NCBI GenBank assembly: GCA_963784995.1
Contig: CAWATZ010000002.1
Coordinates: 496,001-560,000, forward strand
DNA length: 64,000 nucleotides
Source of the DNA: CAWATZ01 sp963784995
Lineage (GTDB): Bacteria; Planctomycetota; Planctomycetia; Gemmatales; Gemmataceae
Direction: 5' to 3'
Part shown: positions 29,837-38,386 of the stretch, in pieces
Layout of the letters: every line of letters begins with the position of its first letter
Numbering within the stretch: the stretch's first letter is position 1
Notes under the pieces: model-generated
The model's input: the letters and a program-made list of their open reading frames with translations, nothing else
What the model was told of the DNA's origin: nothing
Databases searched by the model: none
Position numbers and translations under genes: made by a program

Positions 29837-30981
29837 GCAAGCAACTCCAAGTACCCGTGGGTGCTCTGCCGTCCTCCGCTTCCGCTTTGCCCTATCTTGA
29901 GCATCATGCCGGGGAAGGCTCGGGCTCCCACCGGATCGTGCTGGAGCGCTTTCCGTTCAAGATTGGCCGCTGCGAGACGGCCAGCTGGGTGCTCCGGACC
30001 CCGAAGGTGTCCCGCGAGCACACCGAGATCTTCCTGTCCGAGGGGCGCTTGTACCTGCGCGACCTGGGCAGCCGCAATGGCACCTTCCTCAACGGCACGC
30101 GCATCGCAGGACAGCAGCGCCCTCTTGACCGACGGCGACATCATCCACGTCGCCCACCTCGAATTCCGTTTCGGCTATCTGCCGCCCGGCGACGCGGACC
30201 GACGACGGCATCGTCTGTCGGTCCCGAGTTCATCACCGATCCGCTGACCTGCCAGGTACACACCAGCATCCTCCGCTCCGCCGAGTGGCTCAGCGAGATG
30301 ATCGCGAAGGCCCAGGTCCACACCGTTTTCCAGCCCATCGTGGACCTCCGCGACAAGAAGACCCTCGGCTACGAGGCCCTGGGACGGGGCAATCACAAGG
30401 AACTCAAACCCCATCCGCTGGCCCTGTTTCGCCTGGCCGAGAAGTGCGGCCAGGCGGTCCCGCTCAGTCAGACCTTCCGCAAGGTCGCCGTCAGCCAGGC
30501 CAACGGCCTGCCAGAGGGTTCTGCCCTGTTTTGCAACATCCATCCCGAGGAGATCAAACAAAAGGACCTGCTGGACCAGCTCGTTGCCTGCCAGAGGCAG
30601 CTGGGCAAGCATGCGCGGATGGTGCTGGAGGTCCACGAAGACGCCATCACCGACCTGGGCCGCCTGCGCAGGCTCCGCGCGGCCTTGAAAGCCAACCAGA
30701 TCGAGCTGGCCTTTGACGATTACGGCGTCGGCCAGTCCCGCTTGCTGGAGCTGGTCGATTCCCCACCCGATTACGTCAAACTGGACATGAGCCTGATTCG
30801 CAACATCCACGCCCAGGCCTCCCGGCAAGACATCGTCCGCAGCGTCGCTGAGCTGATTCGCCACCGCGGCATCAAGCTGATCGCCGAGGGCATCGAAACC
30901 GTGGAAGAGGCACAGGTCTGCCACAACCTCGGCTGCCAGTTCGGCCAGGGCTACCTCTTCGGCCGACCGGCGCCGATCTGA
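29833..30981 (+). CDS. FHA-EAL protein, putative c-di-GMP phosphodiesterase
   Basis: About 382 codons. An N-terminal FHA domain (FKIGRCETASWVL, KVSREHTEIF, LRDLGSRNGTFLNGTRI) should bind phosphothreonine. It is disturbed by two compensating frameshifts, near 30110 and 30200; the expected LLTDGDIIHVAHLEFRFGYL lies in the second frame. The EAL domain follows and looks catalytically complete: YEALGRG, the asparagine in LFCNIHPEE, VLEVHE, AFDDYGVGQ, YVKLDMSLI and LIAEGIET. It would hydrolyse cyclic di-GMP to pGpG. The FHA-EAL order links Ser/Thr-kinase signalling to c-di-GMP. The AAA gene is coupled upstream, and a kinase gene converges downstream. Confidence 0.85.
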   Translation: MSKQLQVPVGALPSSASALPYLEHHAGEGSGSHRIVLERFPFKIGRCETASWVLRTPKVSREHTEIFLSEGRLYLRDLGSRNGTFLNGTRIAGQQRPLDRRRHHPRRPPRIPFRLSAARRRGPTTASSVGPEFITDPLTCQVHTSILRSAEWLSEMIAKAQVHTVFQPIVDLRDKKTLGYEALGRGNHKELKPHPLALFRLAEKCGQAVPLSQTFRKVAVSQANGLPEGSALFCNIHPEEIKQKDLLDQLVACQRQLGKHARMVLEVHEDAITDLGRLRRLRAALKANQIELAFDDYGVGQSRLLELVDSPPDYVKLDMSLIRNIHAQASRQDIVRSVAELIRHRGIKLIAEGIETVEEAQVCHNLGCQFGQGYLFGRPAPI

Positions 30982-30989
30982 CTTCATTT

Positions 30990-31062
30990 GTGTTTGGTGT
31001 TTAGTGTTTGGCGTGGAGACAGTTCCTTCTGCACCAAACACCAAACACTAAACACCAAACAC
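30990..31062. repeat. 22-base perfect inverted repeat between convergent genes
   Basis: The left arm at 30990-31011 (core GTTTGGTGTTTAGTGTTTGG) pairs perfectly with 31041-31062 around a 29-base loop. It fills the whole gap between the convergent FHA-EAL and kinase-tubulin genes, touching the stop codon of the latter, and could end transcription from both sides. Its AT-rich composition differs from its surroundings. Confidence 0.8.
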
Positions 31063-34000
31063 TTAGAACGACCACGGCACGTCAATCCTCGTCACCACGC
31101 GCCGGGCCGTTTCCAGGTAAGCCGGTTCGCCTCGCGTAACCGACTCGACGACGGCTCGCAGCGGGAGGTTGGCGGCCTCCTGAACCAGCAGGACGTCGCC
31201 ATCGGACTCCAGCAGGGTCATTGGCAGGTCGCTCTGGGCGGCACTGAGCAGTTTCTTGACCATGTCTCCACCCGGACTGGCTGGCAGGGCGGCCACCAGC
31301 CGCACCCAGCTCTCGGAGACGCGCAACCGCGGGGCTGCCGCCTGGACGTGGGGACGCAGCGCGCGGGCCGCTTCCAGCGAGCTCCCGGAGTCACGCACGC
31401 CTGCGTGCGCTCCGGCCGGCAGGCCGGCCTCCGCTTCGGGGGTGCCTCCAACCTGCCCGGAAGCTCGGGCAGGCCCGGCGTGGGCGCCGGTCGATTCCAG
31501 AAACAGCGTGGCGGCATCGACGCCCCGCAGCGCCTCGACGGCGGTCGGCCAGGCCCGCCGGCACAGTTCCTCCTGCAGGGCGGCCGCCTGATACTGCTTG
31601 TTCGTCAGCAGTTGCCACAGCCCCCCGTGGGGCTGCACGACCTTGGTCCAGATCGTCTCCTTGAATTTGCTGATCATTTCCGGAGTCAGGCCCTTGAAAA
31701 GCGCCTCGGAGGCCCCCGTCAGGTCCGTGGCGTGGCCCGGCAGCAGCACCGTGGTATTGGGCAGGACCTCCTGCGTGCCTGTGTGCCGGCGTGCAGAACC
31801 TGCGGCCCCGTGCAGACTGCTGAGCTGCTGCCCAAACGCCGCTGCCAGGTTCGCCAGTTTCTTCCGGCACCCAGCCGTCTCCTGAATAAATTCCATGACC
31901 AGTCCGGTGACGGCCCCGAGCACGTCCAGGACGCACTGAAGGGCGACCTCGCTCCAGCGGGAGTGACAGTACGCCAGAAAGAGCTGGTCCAGGTCATTCG
32001 GGCTCGTCTGCCGGCCCCCGATCCCCAGCCAGGAGATCAGGCCGCCCCCCTTCGAGGCCGATGCCTCTTCCAGCTTCGGCCGCAACACGCCGCGCTGCCC
32101 GGTCGCCTCGGCCCGGCGGGCGCGGACGGACTCGGTCGTTGCTTGCAGGCGCTGCAGCAGCCCGCGTGCGGCCCGGTCGGCAACGGACAGGTCGCAGCGG
32201 GAGTTCGCTCCCTGCTCCAGCAGCCAGACCAGGATCGAATCGCTGAGGTGCTCGCTGGTGGTCGCGCTCAGTTCGGAAAGGGCCTCCTCGAGCGCGGAAC
32301 GCCCAGCGCCCAGCTCGGTTCTTTCTTCCGCTCCGCGCGACGCCGGCCTGCCGGCGCCCGCTGCTTCCGTTTCTTCGCCGTTGCCCAGCAGTTTGTCAAC
32401 CTGCAAGAGCGCCGCCTGGTAGTGGGCCCGCGGGCCTTCGGCCGTTCCGGCCGGCAGGCCGGCCTGCGCTTCAGCGGCCTGGGCTGACTGCCCTTGCTGG
32501 GGCGGCGGGCTCTCTTCCTCGGTTCCGCGGGTTGGGGCACGGTCTCCTGACAGTGCCCCTTCGGGTTGGGGCACGGTCAGGAGACCGTGCCCCAACCCGG
32601 CGGCGGCTGCGTCAGCGGCCGGGTGTCCGGCCGGTTCGCCCCCAAGCAGCATTTTGGTGAAAGACCAGGTCGGATCCGGACCCAGAGGCCTGGCCGACCA
32701 GAACTGCTTCACCAGCTCCCTCTCGTTGAGTTCCTGCCACCACGGGGGCTTGTCCGTCGGCTCCTCGGGCGGACTGACGACGTGCTCCTGCCCGCCCGCC
32801 AGATTGCCCCGCCAGGTGTTGACCAGCTGGAGGCAGCAGCGATTGGCGACCAGGTGGCCCAGCAGGTGGCTGGGGGTCATGAGCCGATCGAGTCCGAAGG
32901 TCCGCAGCACCGGTTCCCGGGTCGCGCCGCCTTCTGTGTGCGTATCCCGCCGGTAGGAGTCCAGGAAGGCCCCGCCGAAGGTGCTGTCGAACGAGAGATA
33001 CTCGGCCAGCAGGTCCGTGGCCGAGTCCGCCTCGGACTCTTGCAGGGGATCGCCCAGGTTGATCAGGTAGCACTCTTCCATTAGCTCAGAGCCAGTTCCG
33101 AGTTCCGAGTTCCCAGTTCCGAGTTCCGAGTCCGAACTCGGAACTCGGAACTCGGAACTCGGAACTCCTGCCTGGTGAGCGTGGAGCAGCTCCATGAGGG
33201 TGGCGCAGGCGTTGACCCGACCCAGTTCCCTCTCGGCCGGCCTGGGGTCGGTGACGAACAGCAGCATGCCGCAGACGCCCTTGTCGGACAGGCGCAGGCT
33301 GGTCAGGATCTGCCGGACCGTGAAGGCCAGGTCCAGCAGCATGCCGCCGCCGGTGCCGCCGCAAATGGAGGCAATGAGGAACACCCGGGGCTCCTCGGTG
33401 CGCAGGCTCAGGTCGGTGGCGTCCGCGGTGGCCTTGCGTGCCTCCGGGCTGGACAGCTTCTGCAGCACGTCGCGGAGCCGCTCCAGGACGGCGCTGCGGT
33501 TGTCCACCAGGGCGAGCCGGCCCAGGGCCCGGATGTGGTCCGTCAGCAGCGACCGGGGAATGCCGTAAAGCCAGCGGCGATCGAGCCAGCGGAGCAGTTC
33601 CTCGGACTGTTCCCGGTAGTCCTCTGGCGCACGCAGCGGAGTCAGGAGCAGTTCGCTGTCGTCCAGGGGCGTCCCGGGCAATGCACTGTCCTCGGAGCGC
33701 GCGTGCTGCAGGGCCTTCTTGTCGGTGTCCAGGTACAGCACGCGGAGGATCGGCGCCGAACGCAGCTCGCCCAGGACTGTCCGCAGCCGCTGCTTCAAGC
33801 GGCGCAAGAGTCGGCCCGCCAGGCCCCCGACGCCCAGGAACAGCGTGGGCCGAAGCTGAATGCCCCCGCCCGGCGCCCGCGGCGGCACGCGCAGCCGGCT
33901 GACCAGGTTGGTGCTGGGCTCCTGCGGCGTTGCCACCAGGGCCTCTTCGTCGCCGGCCTCGGTGATCCGCTTGAGGATCGACTCGTCCACCGGCGCGGGA

Positions 34001-34989
34001 CCAGCCGCGCCCTCCCGCGCGGACAAATCCGGAAGCTGAAATTCAAAATCCGACCCTTGCACGCCTGCGTGCGCTCCGGCCGGCAGGCCAGCCTGCGCTC
34101 GGGGCGTGCGGACCGTTGCCGGACCGGTGGGTTTTGCCTGTTTGACCTCGCCCTCCAGCGAGAGCTGAAAGCTCGAGGTCCCTCCCGAGGCCCAGAGCAA
34201 GGCATCCACCATGGCCCGGCAGGTCGGGAAGCGCTTGTCCGAGACCTTGGACAGGGCCCGGCCGATCACGGGTCGATCGGCCCGCGACAGCGGATCCAGC
34301 AGCGGCGGGCTGTTGGTGTGCTGCGACGCCAGCTGCAGCGCCGTCGTGCCGGGGAAGGGCCGAACACCCGTCAGCAGCTCCTGGTAGACAATCGCCAGGC
34401 TGTACTGATCGCAGAAGCGACTGATGCGGGCATCAAACAGTTCCGGCGGCGCATAGACCGGCGTCAGTCCGCCGGTCGCCGTCGCCGAGGTGCTCTGCAA
34501 GTCCTTGACCTGGCCAAAATCGGCGATCTTGATGCGCTCGGCGACCAGCAAGAGGTTTTGCGGTTTGATGTCCAGGTGCTGCAGACCGAAGCGCTCGCTC
34601 ATGTAATCCAGCGCGTCGGCCGCATCGCGGAGGTAGCCCAGCAGCTCGTTGCGAGGGATGCCGCGCATCCCTTCCTTCTTGCAGGCCAGGTAACGGTCCA
34701 GCAAGCTGCTGTCGGCCAGCTCCATCACGATCAAGAGCTGCGAGCTGATGACCTCGAAGCGTTCCAGGGAGAGCAGGAAGGGATGGCGAACGTCCTTGAC
34801 CCGCCGCAGGGCCTTGATTTCCTGGTCGGCCCGGCTCTCGTTCATCTGACCGTAAACGATCTTGATGGCCTTGGTCAGACCTCCCGGGGCGGTCGATTTC
34901 CACACTTCTCCAAAACCGCCGGCACCCAGTCGCTGGATCAACCGGTAGCCGGGAATCGGTTCGGAGCCTTGCTCGGCGGCGATGGGCAT
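31063..34989 (-). CDS. Ser/Thr kinase fused to tubulin/FtsZ-like GTPase domain
   Basis: 1308 residues. Residues 15-275 are a Hanks-type kinase: GAGGFG loop (22-27), AIKI lysine, HLDIKPQN (arginine of HRD replaced by leucine), IADFGQVKD and YAPPELF. After a variable linker, residue 375 onward shows a tubulin-like (Tubulin_2-type) domain: LFLGVGGLAGRLLRRL, then the GTP-binding loop SICGGTGGGMLLDLA near 545, matching the GGGTGSG signature of tubulin/FtsZ. The C-terminal 500 residues are helical with no clear family. The HRD change suggests a non-RD-type kinase. At least three kinds of in-frame palindromic insert interrupt linkers. It converges with the FHA-EAL gene, whose FHA domain could read its phosphorylation. 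I expect a phospho-regulated cytoskeletal or conflict function, but this is inference. Confidence 0.85.
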   Translation of the reverse strand: MPIAAEQGSEPIPGYRLIQRLGAGGFGEVWKSTAPGGLTKAIKIVYGQMNESRADQEIKALRRVKDVRHPFLLSLERFEVISSQLLIVMELADSSLLDRYLACKKEGMRGIPRNELLGYLRDAADALDYMSERFGLQHLDIKPQNLLLVAERIKIADFGQVKDLQSTSATATGGLTPVYAPPELFDARISRFCDQYSLAIVYQELLTGVRPFPGTTALQLASQHTNSPPLLDPLSRADRPVIGRALSKVSDKRFPTCRAMVDALLWASGGTSSFQLSLEGEVKQAKPTGPATVRTPRAQAGLPAGAHAGVQGSDFEFQLPDLSAREGAAGPAPVDESILKRITEAGDEEALVATPQEPSTNLVSRLRVPPRAPGGGIQLRPTLFLGVGGLAGRLLRRLKQRLRTVLGELRSAPILRVLYLDTDKKALQHARSEDSALPGTPLDDSELLLTPLRAPEDYREQSEELLRWLDRRWLYGIPRSLLTDHIRALGRLALVDNRSAVLERLRDVLQKLSSPEARKATADATDLSLRTEEPRVFLIASICGGTGGGMLLDLAFTVRQILTSLRLSDKGVCGMLLFVTDPRPAERELGRVNACATLMELLHAHQAGVPSSEFRVPSSDSELGTGNSELGTGSELMEECYLINLGDPLQESEADSATDLLAEYLSFDSTFGGAFLDSYRRDTHTEGGATREPVLRTFGLDRLMTPSHLLGHLVANRCCLQLVNTWRGNLAGGQEHVVSPPEEPTDKPPWWQELNERELVKQFWSARPLGPDPTWSFTKMLLGGEPAGHPAADAAAAGLGHGLLTVPQPEGALSGDRAPTRGTEEESPPPQQGQSAQAAEAQAGLPAGTAEGPRAHYQAALLQVDKLLGNGEETEAAGAGRPASRGAEERTELGAGRSALEEALSELSATTSEHLSDSILVWLLEQGANSRCDLSVADRAARGLLQRLQATTESVRARRAEATGQRGVLRPKLEEASASKGGGLISWLGIGGRQTSPNDLDQLFLAYCHSRWSEVALQCVLDVLGAVTGLVMEFIQETAGCRKKLANLAAAFGQQLSSLHGAAGSARRHTGTQEVLPNTTVLLPGHATDLTGASEALFKGLTPEMISKFKETIWTKVVQPHGGLWQLLTNKQYQAAALQEELCRRAWPTAVEALRGVDAATLFLESTGAHAGPARASGQVGGTPEAEAGLPAGAHAGVRDSGSSLEAARALRPHVQAAAPRLRVSESWVRLVAALPASPGGDMVKKLLSAAQSDLPMTLLESDGDVLLVQEAANLPLRAVVESVTRGEPAYLETARRVVTRIDVPWSF
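31395..31436. repeat. In-frame repeat, copy 1 (AGLPAGAHAGV type)
   Basis: A roughly 41-base element with a palindromic GCCGGCAGGCCGGC centre. It is about 95% identical to 34059-34099 and is related to 32446-32472. All three lie in the same orientation and frame of the kinase-tubulin gene and encode EAGLPAGAHAGV-like peptides. Confidence 0.75.
32446..32472. repeat. In-frame repeat, copy 2 (partial)
   Basis: A 27-base partial copy of the GCCGGCAGGCCGGC element, encoding EAQAGLPAGT in the kinase-tubulin linker, followed by a divergent sequence. Confidence 0.65.
32531..32596. repeat. 21-base inverted repeat within the kinase-tubulin gene
   Basis: The sequence at 32531-32551 and its exact complement at 32576-32596 frame a further copy of GTTGGGGCACGGTC at 32565-32578. 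The 66-base block has no stop in the kinase-tubulin frame, where it encodes a Gly/Pro-rich linker around GLGHGLLTVPQPEG. Confidence 0.75.
33094..33167. repeat. GTTCCGA-type palindrome within the kinase-tubulin gene
   Basis: A 74-base block of AGTTCCG units followed by CGGAACT units, forming an imperfect hairpin. It is read in frame as Ser/Glu/Leu/Gly repeats (SELGTGNSELGTGSEL) in the middle of the tubulin-like region, probably a surface loop. Confidence 0.75.
34059..34099. repeat. In-frame repeat, copy 3 (AGLPAGAHAGV type)
   Basis: This copy matches the element at 31395-31436 at about 39 of 41 positions and lies in the linker between the kinase and tubulin-like domains, encoding RAQAGLPAGAHAGVQG. 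Confidence 0.75.
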
Positions 34990-35138
34990 GGTATCTCAAT
35001 CCTCGTCCGAACACGGCCGGAATGGGCGGCACAGTGGTGTCAACGCGTCCGAGAGGGGGAGTCGTCGCGGACAGCCGTTGTATCTTCACGAACACAAGGA
35101 TAGCCTGTCAAGGGGATTCCAGAAGATGTCCTCCAACG

Positions 35139-35594
35139 TTACCTCTTGATCCGCCAATCGACGTGTCCCTGGTAGGCCAACGTCTCCTCCACCAGAGTAA
35201 ACTCGGGCATGTCGGTGTAAACCTGGTCCTTGCCGCTGACGATCAGCCGGGTGCCGTTCTTCGCCATCGCTTCCAGGATGTCGGGCCGGCCCGCCAGCAT
35301 GCGGGTGACGATCTCGTGGGTGCGCTGCAGGGCCTCGTCCGCCACCTCGCCTGCGGCCGCGACGGAGAGGCCCTTCACGTCGAGGTGCTACTTGCAGAAG
35401 CTGCGGGCCGCCTCCCGGTCGCGCTGGCGGAACTTCTCGAAGAAGGACTCGGGCGGAGCAGTAACGGCTGGCGCTCCGGATTTGGCGCGGGCGGGCTCGA
35501 CGGCGCTGGCCTCGCCGATGAAACCCGGCAAGGCGAAAGGGAGCAGGCCGAGGGTCAGGACTGACAGGACCACGATGGTGGAGACGGCTCGCAC
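35139..35594 (-). pseudogene. Small secreted protein interrupted by in-frame TAG
   Basis: A frame of about 151 codons from the GTG at 35594 (GGGAGGGG upstream) to 35139 is interrupted by a TAG at 35388-35390. A signal peptide (VSTIVVLSVLTLGLLPFALPG) is followed by FFEKFRQRDREAARSFCK, the stop, and then HLDVKGLSVAAAGEVADEAL and IVSGKDQVYTDMPEF in the same frame. The fold is unknown, though the C-terminal half looks like a conserved secreted planctomycete protein. TAG may come from TAC (tyrosine) or CAG (glutamine). It lies between the kinase-tubulin gene and a squalene-cyclase-like gene, all on the minus strand. Confidence 0.6.
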
Positions 35595-35619
35595 TGGTCT
35601 TCCCCTCCCGAAAACGTGT

Positions 35620-37167
35620 TCAGTTCTTGGCGCCAATGCGGTTGAGCGCGTTTTTGATGCTCTGGTACTTGGATTCTGTCAGCTGCCGGGTTTTGGCGTC
35701 TCCGGTCCGGTTTCGCAACTCCTCGAGTGTCCTGGCCTCTGCCTGAAGCAGAATGGGACGGGCCGCCCGGGCGGCGCGGCCGAAAGAGCCGAGGGCATTG
35801 ATGCCCGCCAGCTGGACTGCACTATCCTTGTCTTCCTTGACGACCTGGCAAAGGACCGGAACGACCTTTTCGGGCTCCAGGCGAAGCTCTCCCAGGGTAC
35901 TGGCGGCTGCGGCCCGGACCTGCGCGTCGGTGTCTTTCCGAGCAACGTCACAAAGCGGGCCTACACCCTCCCTGGCGTGAATCGGCTTCAAGGCGCCGAT
36001 GTGGGCAAGGCCCTCGGCCGCTTCCAGGCGGACCCTGGCATCCTTGTCGTTCAGATTCTTGATCAACTTCGGCGCATCCTCCTTCGGGGCCGTGCGCCGG
36101 TAAATCGGCAGCGTCGTGGCATTGAGCTGGAGGAGGGTCAGGTTCACCGTGGTCAAGAGGAGAGTCTCGTTCCCAGGGCCCCAGTTGCCGTCCTGTCCCT
36201 GGCTGGCGATCAACTGGTCCAGGATGTTCGACTTGTACTTGCTCCAGGTCAGGCGTTCGGCCGGCCTGGATTTGGGGAAGAGCCGCTCAAAGCCATTGTC
36301 GCCCAGGACGTGCAAGGCCTGGGCATAGTAGTAGCGCGTGTAGCCAAAGGGGTCGTTCTGATTGACGTTCGCAGGGATGTTGAACCTGCAGAACGCGATC
36401 CACTTCTTGACCAGGTCGGAGTCGTACTGGCCGGCGCTGAAGCTGCAAACCAGAGCCGCGGCGGTCAGGTTGGTTCGTTCGTCGGTCGAGCCTCTCGCAG
36501 CGAGGGAAAACATCACTCCACCCCGTGGCGTGGTGCATTTCTCCAGATACTTGACGGCCTTGTCGAGGATGGGCCCGGTCCCGGGAATGCCAGCGTTTTG
36601 GCAAGCTCGCAGCCCCTGCATCTGCGTCGCCGTCATGTCGCCCACGTCGAGTCCGCCGCCCTCTTTCGCCGACACGAAGCCCCAGCCGCCCAGGTCCGTC
36701 TGCGCCTTGCCGCAGAAATCGACGGCGCGAGTGAGGACTTGCTCGAGCTTCTTGCGCCGCTCGGCGTCTTCCTCCTGAAGGCAGACCGACGCCAGGAAGA
36801 GCATGGCGAAACCGTGGCCTTCCACGTAATTCCTGGCCTCAAAGCGGTTGTTGACGTTGCACACCAGGCCGTTGTTCTGGCTGCGCTCCACCAACCAGTC
36901 CACGGCCTTGCGGAGCTGGTCGCGATACTTGCCCTGGCTCGTGGTGCTTCCTTCCATGAGCAGGACCAGGCCGGCCCGGGCGGTCAGGTTCGTCGAATTC
37001 CGGTCGCCGAACGCGGCCCAATGGCCGTCGGCGGCCTGGGCTTTCGCAAGCCACTCCAGCCCCTTGTCGATGGCCTTGCGCTGTTTTTCGGGGATCTCAA
37101 CGGCCTGGGCCGCGAGTCCCAGCGTCCCTGCGTAAACCAGTGCGAACCACCATGCCTGTCTGGTCAT
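35620..37167 (-). CDS. Exported prenyltransferase/squalene-cyclase-like protein with HEAT repeats
   Basis: 515 residues with a signal peptide (WWFALVYAGTLGLAAQAVE). The first 340 residues repeat the alpha/alpha-toroid pattern of squalene cyclases (KGLEWLAKAQAADGHWAAFG, GGWGFVSAKEGG, QGQDGNWGPGNE). The DXDD catalytic motif of true cyclases is not seen, so this is probably a non-enzymatic relative of the kind common in planctomycetes. Residues 370-500 contain HEAT-like helices (LNDKDARVRLEAAEGLAHIG, AQVRAAAASTLGEL). It is probably a protein-binding scaffold in the cell envelope. Confidence 0.85.
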   Translation of the reverse strand: MTRQAWWFALVYAGTLGLAAQAVEIPEKQRKAIDKGLEWLAKAQAADGHWAAFGDRNSTNLTARAGLVLLMEGSTTSQGKYRDQLRKAVDWLVERSQNNGLVCNVNNRFEARNYVEGHGFAMLFLASVCLQEEDAERRKKLEQVLTRAVDFCGKAQTDLGGWGFVSAKEGGGLDVGDMTATQMQGLRACQNAGIPGTGPILDKAVKYLEKCTTPRGGVMFSLAARGSTDERTNLTAAALVCSFSAGQYDSDLVKKWIAFCRFNIPANVNQNDPFGYTRYYYAQALHVLGDNGFERLFPKSRPAERLTWSKYKSNILDQLIASQGQDGNWGPGNETLLLTTVNLTLLQLNATTLPIYRRTAPKEDAPKLIKNLNDKDARVRLEAAEGLAHIGALKPIHAREGVGPLCDVARKDTDAQVRAAAASTLGELRLEPEKVVPVLCQVVKEDKDSAVQLAGINALGSFGRAARAARPILLQAEARTLEELRNRTGDAKTRQLTESKYQSIKNALNRIGAKN

Positions 37168-37262
37168 TGGTTACTCTTCCTTTCAGCCGTACACTCCGAG
37201 GATTTCCCAGGGTCAGCGGACATTGTAGCCAGCGCCTCCGCTCCGGTCTTGTCCGGCTCACG

Positions 37263-37733
37263 TCAGTCTTCGTCTCGGCTCATTGGCAGAGATGGGTCCG
37301 GGACCAACTTCCGGAGCAATTCTGCCTGGAGACTCCGTTCTTGTTCTGCTTCTTTGCTCCATGCTATCAAGTCTTCACTGATCGTCCGCGCGACACTGGC
37401 ACAGTCTTGCTGCTCAAAGGCCATGACTACTTTGCCAAACCCCAGTTTTCGGTTCAGCCTCGATTCCTCCTCTGGATTGGATGCTCGCAGCAGGCGCCGC
37501 TGCAACCTGCTGATCTCCCTGCGGGCCTCACTCAAGGCATCGTCAATGTCGCGGCTGCCAATCTGCTCCGCATGCTTGACCACTCCGCGGAACGCCTCGC
37601 CTGGCAGTTTGTCCCAGACGCGATGGCAACAGGCGAGGGCGAAATCCCACAGCGGATCGAGGAAGCCTTGTTTCTCCAGCCATTGAATCATGCGAGCGGG
37701 ATCAATGGACGTGAGCCACTCGGGTTTCGTCAT
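37263..37733 (-). CDS. Gemmata-type MTxxEWL family protein
   Basis: 156 residues. The N-terminus MTKPEWLTSIDPARMIQWL, followed by FALACCHRVWDKL, matches a family I recall as expanded in Gemmata-like genomes, often encoded in tandem (recognised from memory, not searched). The rest is helical and charged (SEARREISRLQRRLLRASNP). There is no signal peptide or membrane segment. Its role is unknown. It stands alone between the cyclase-like gene and hicBA. Confidence 0.72.
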   Translation of the reverse strand: MTKPEWLTSIDPARMIQWLEKQGFLDPLWDFALACCHRVWDKLPGEAFRGVVKHAEQIGSRDIDDALSEARREISRLQRRLLRASNPEEESRLNRKLGFGKVVMAFEQQDCASVARTISEDLIAWSKEAEQERSLQAELLRKLVPDPSLPMSRDED

Positions 37734-37866
37734 GCGCTCTCCATTCTGACCATCAAGCGCCGGGTTCTGCGGCTAGCTGCCGCCGACACAGCACTGAAGC
37801 ATGAAAGACCCTCATTCGCCTGGCCGAAGGGGAATTCCTTGCTCGTCTCCTGCCTTTCCATGCACT

Positions 37867-38085
37867 TCAGGCGTTCATCCATTCATCAACCGTGATATTG
37901 GCCTGACGAAGGATTCGCCGAATGAGCCCGGGATCGATAGCGCCCCCGTGGGGATTGGGAATCGTAAGGCGCAAACCGCCGCGGCGCATCCACTGGTGCT
38001 TTCCTCCAGGGAAGGGCCCTTCAAAACCGAATCCCTTCAATTTACGCACCAACTCACGTCTTGCTACGGGGTTGAGACTGGGCAT
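37867..38085 (-). CDS. hicA: HicA-family mRNA-interferase toxin
   Basis: 72 residues from the ATG at 38085, with GAGGAGG at 7 bases. A small dsRBD-like fold with the conserved region LVRKLKGFGFEGPFPGGKHQWMR; the histidine in GKHQW is the usual catalytic residue. HPNPHG-like PNPHGGAIDPGLIRRILRQA follows. HicA cleaves mRNA when freed from HicB. It overlaps hicB by 32 bases, with the antitoxin first. Gene order and sizes match other HicBA modules. Confidence 0.85.
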   Translation of the reverse strand: MPSLNPVARRELVRKLKGFGFEGPFPGGKHQWMRRGGLRLTIPNPHGGAIDPGLIRRILRQANITVDEWMNA

Positions 38086-38365
38086 GCGCAGGCCTCCTCG
38101 GCGCCATGGTAACGGCCAAACGGCAGCCATTGACCACCGGCGGATCCTCGCCGCTACGCAATCCGGATAGCAGCCAAACCTCGATGGCGTCCACGAGGTT
38201 CGCGCGGGCCTCCTCGAAAGTGGCACCTTGCGTCAAGCAGCCAGGCAAATCGGGTGCCTCGGCCACGATCACCTCGAGTTGCTCGCCCTTTTCATACACA
38301 GCATTCTTGAGGACCTCGGCAATGTAGTCCTGGAAGCTCCCGCGGCGTGGAGATTTCTTGCGCAT
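38054..38365 (-). CDS. hicB: HicB-family antitoxin
   Basis: About 103 residues from the ATG at 38365, with AGGAGG at 8 bases. It has the HicB partial RNase-H-like core: LEVIVAEAPDLPGCLTQG, then TFEEARANLVDAIEVWL. The usual C-terminal DNA-binding helix-turn-helix is not evident; instead the tail is basic. It would neutralise the HicA toxin encoded directly downstream. It transcribes divergently from the ThuA-cytochrome gene. Confidence 0.85.
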   Translation of the reverse strand: MRKKSPRRGSFQDYIAEVLKNAVYEKGEQLEVIVAEAPDLPGCLTQGATFEEARANLVDAIEVWLLSGLRSGEDPPVVNGCRLAVTMAPRRPAHAQSQPRSKT

Positions 38366-38386
38366 GAACTGGCCCTCCTGCCCCAA

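Noticed and set aside
33175..35103. A 642-codon open frame on the plus strand opposite the kinase-tubulin gene
   Set aside because: The minus-strand frame carries clear kinase and tubulin motifs; the plus-strand translation is low-complexity and has no motif.
35388..35390. TAG read as pyrrolysine
   Set aside because: The host gene is not a methylamine methyltransferase and no pyl genes are seen; mutation is simpler.
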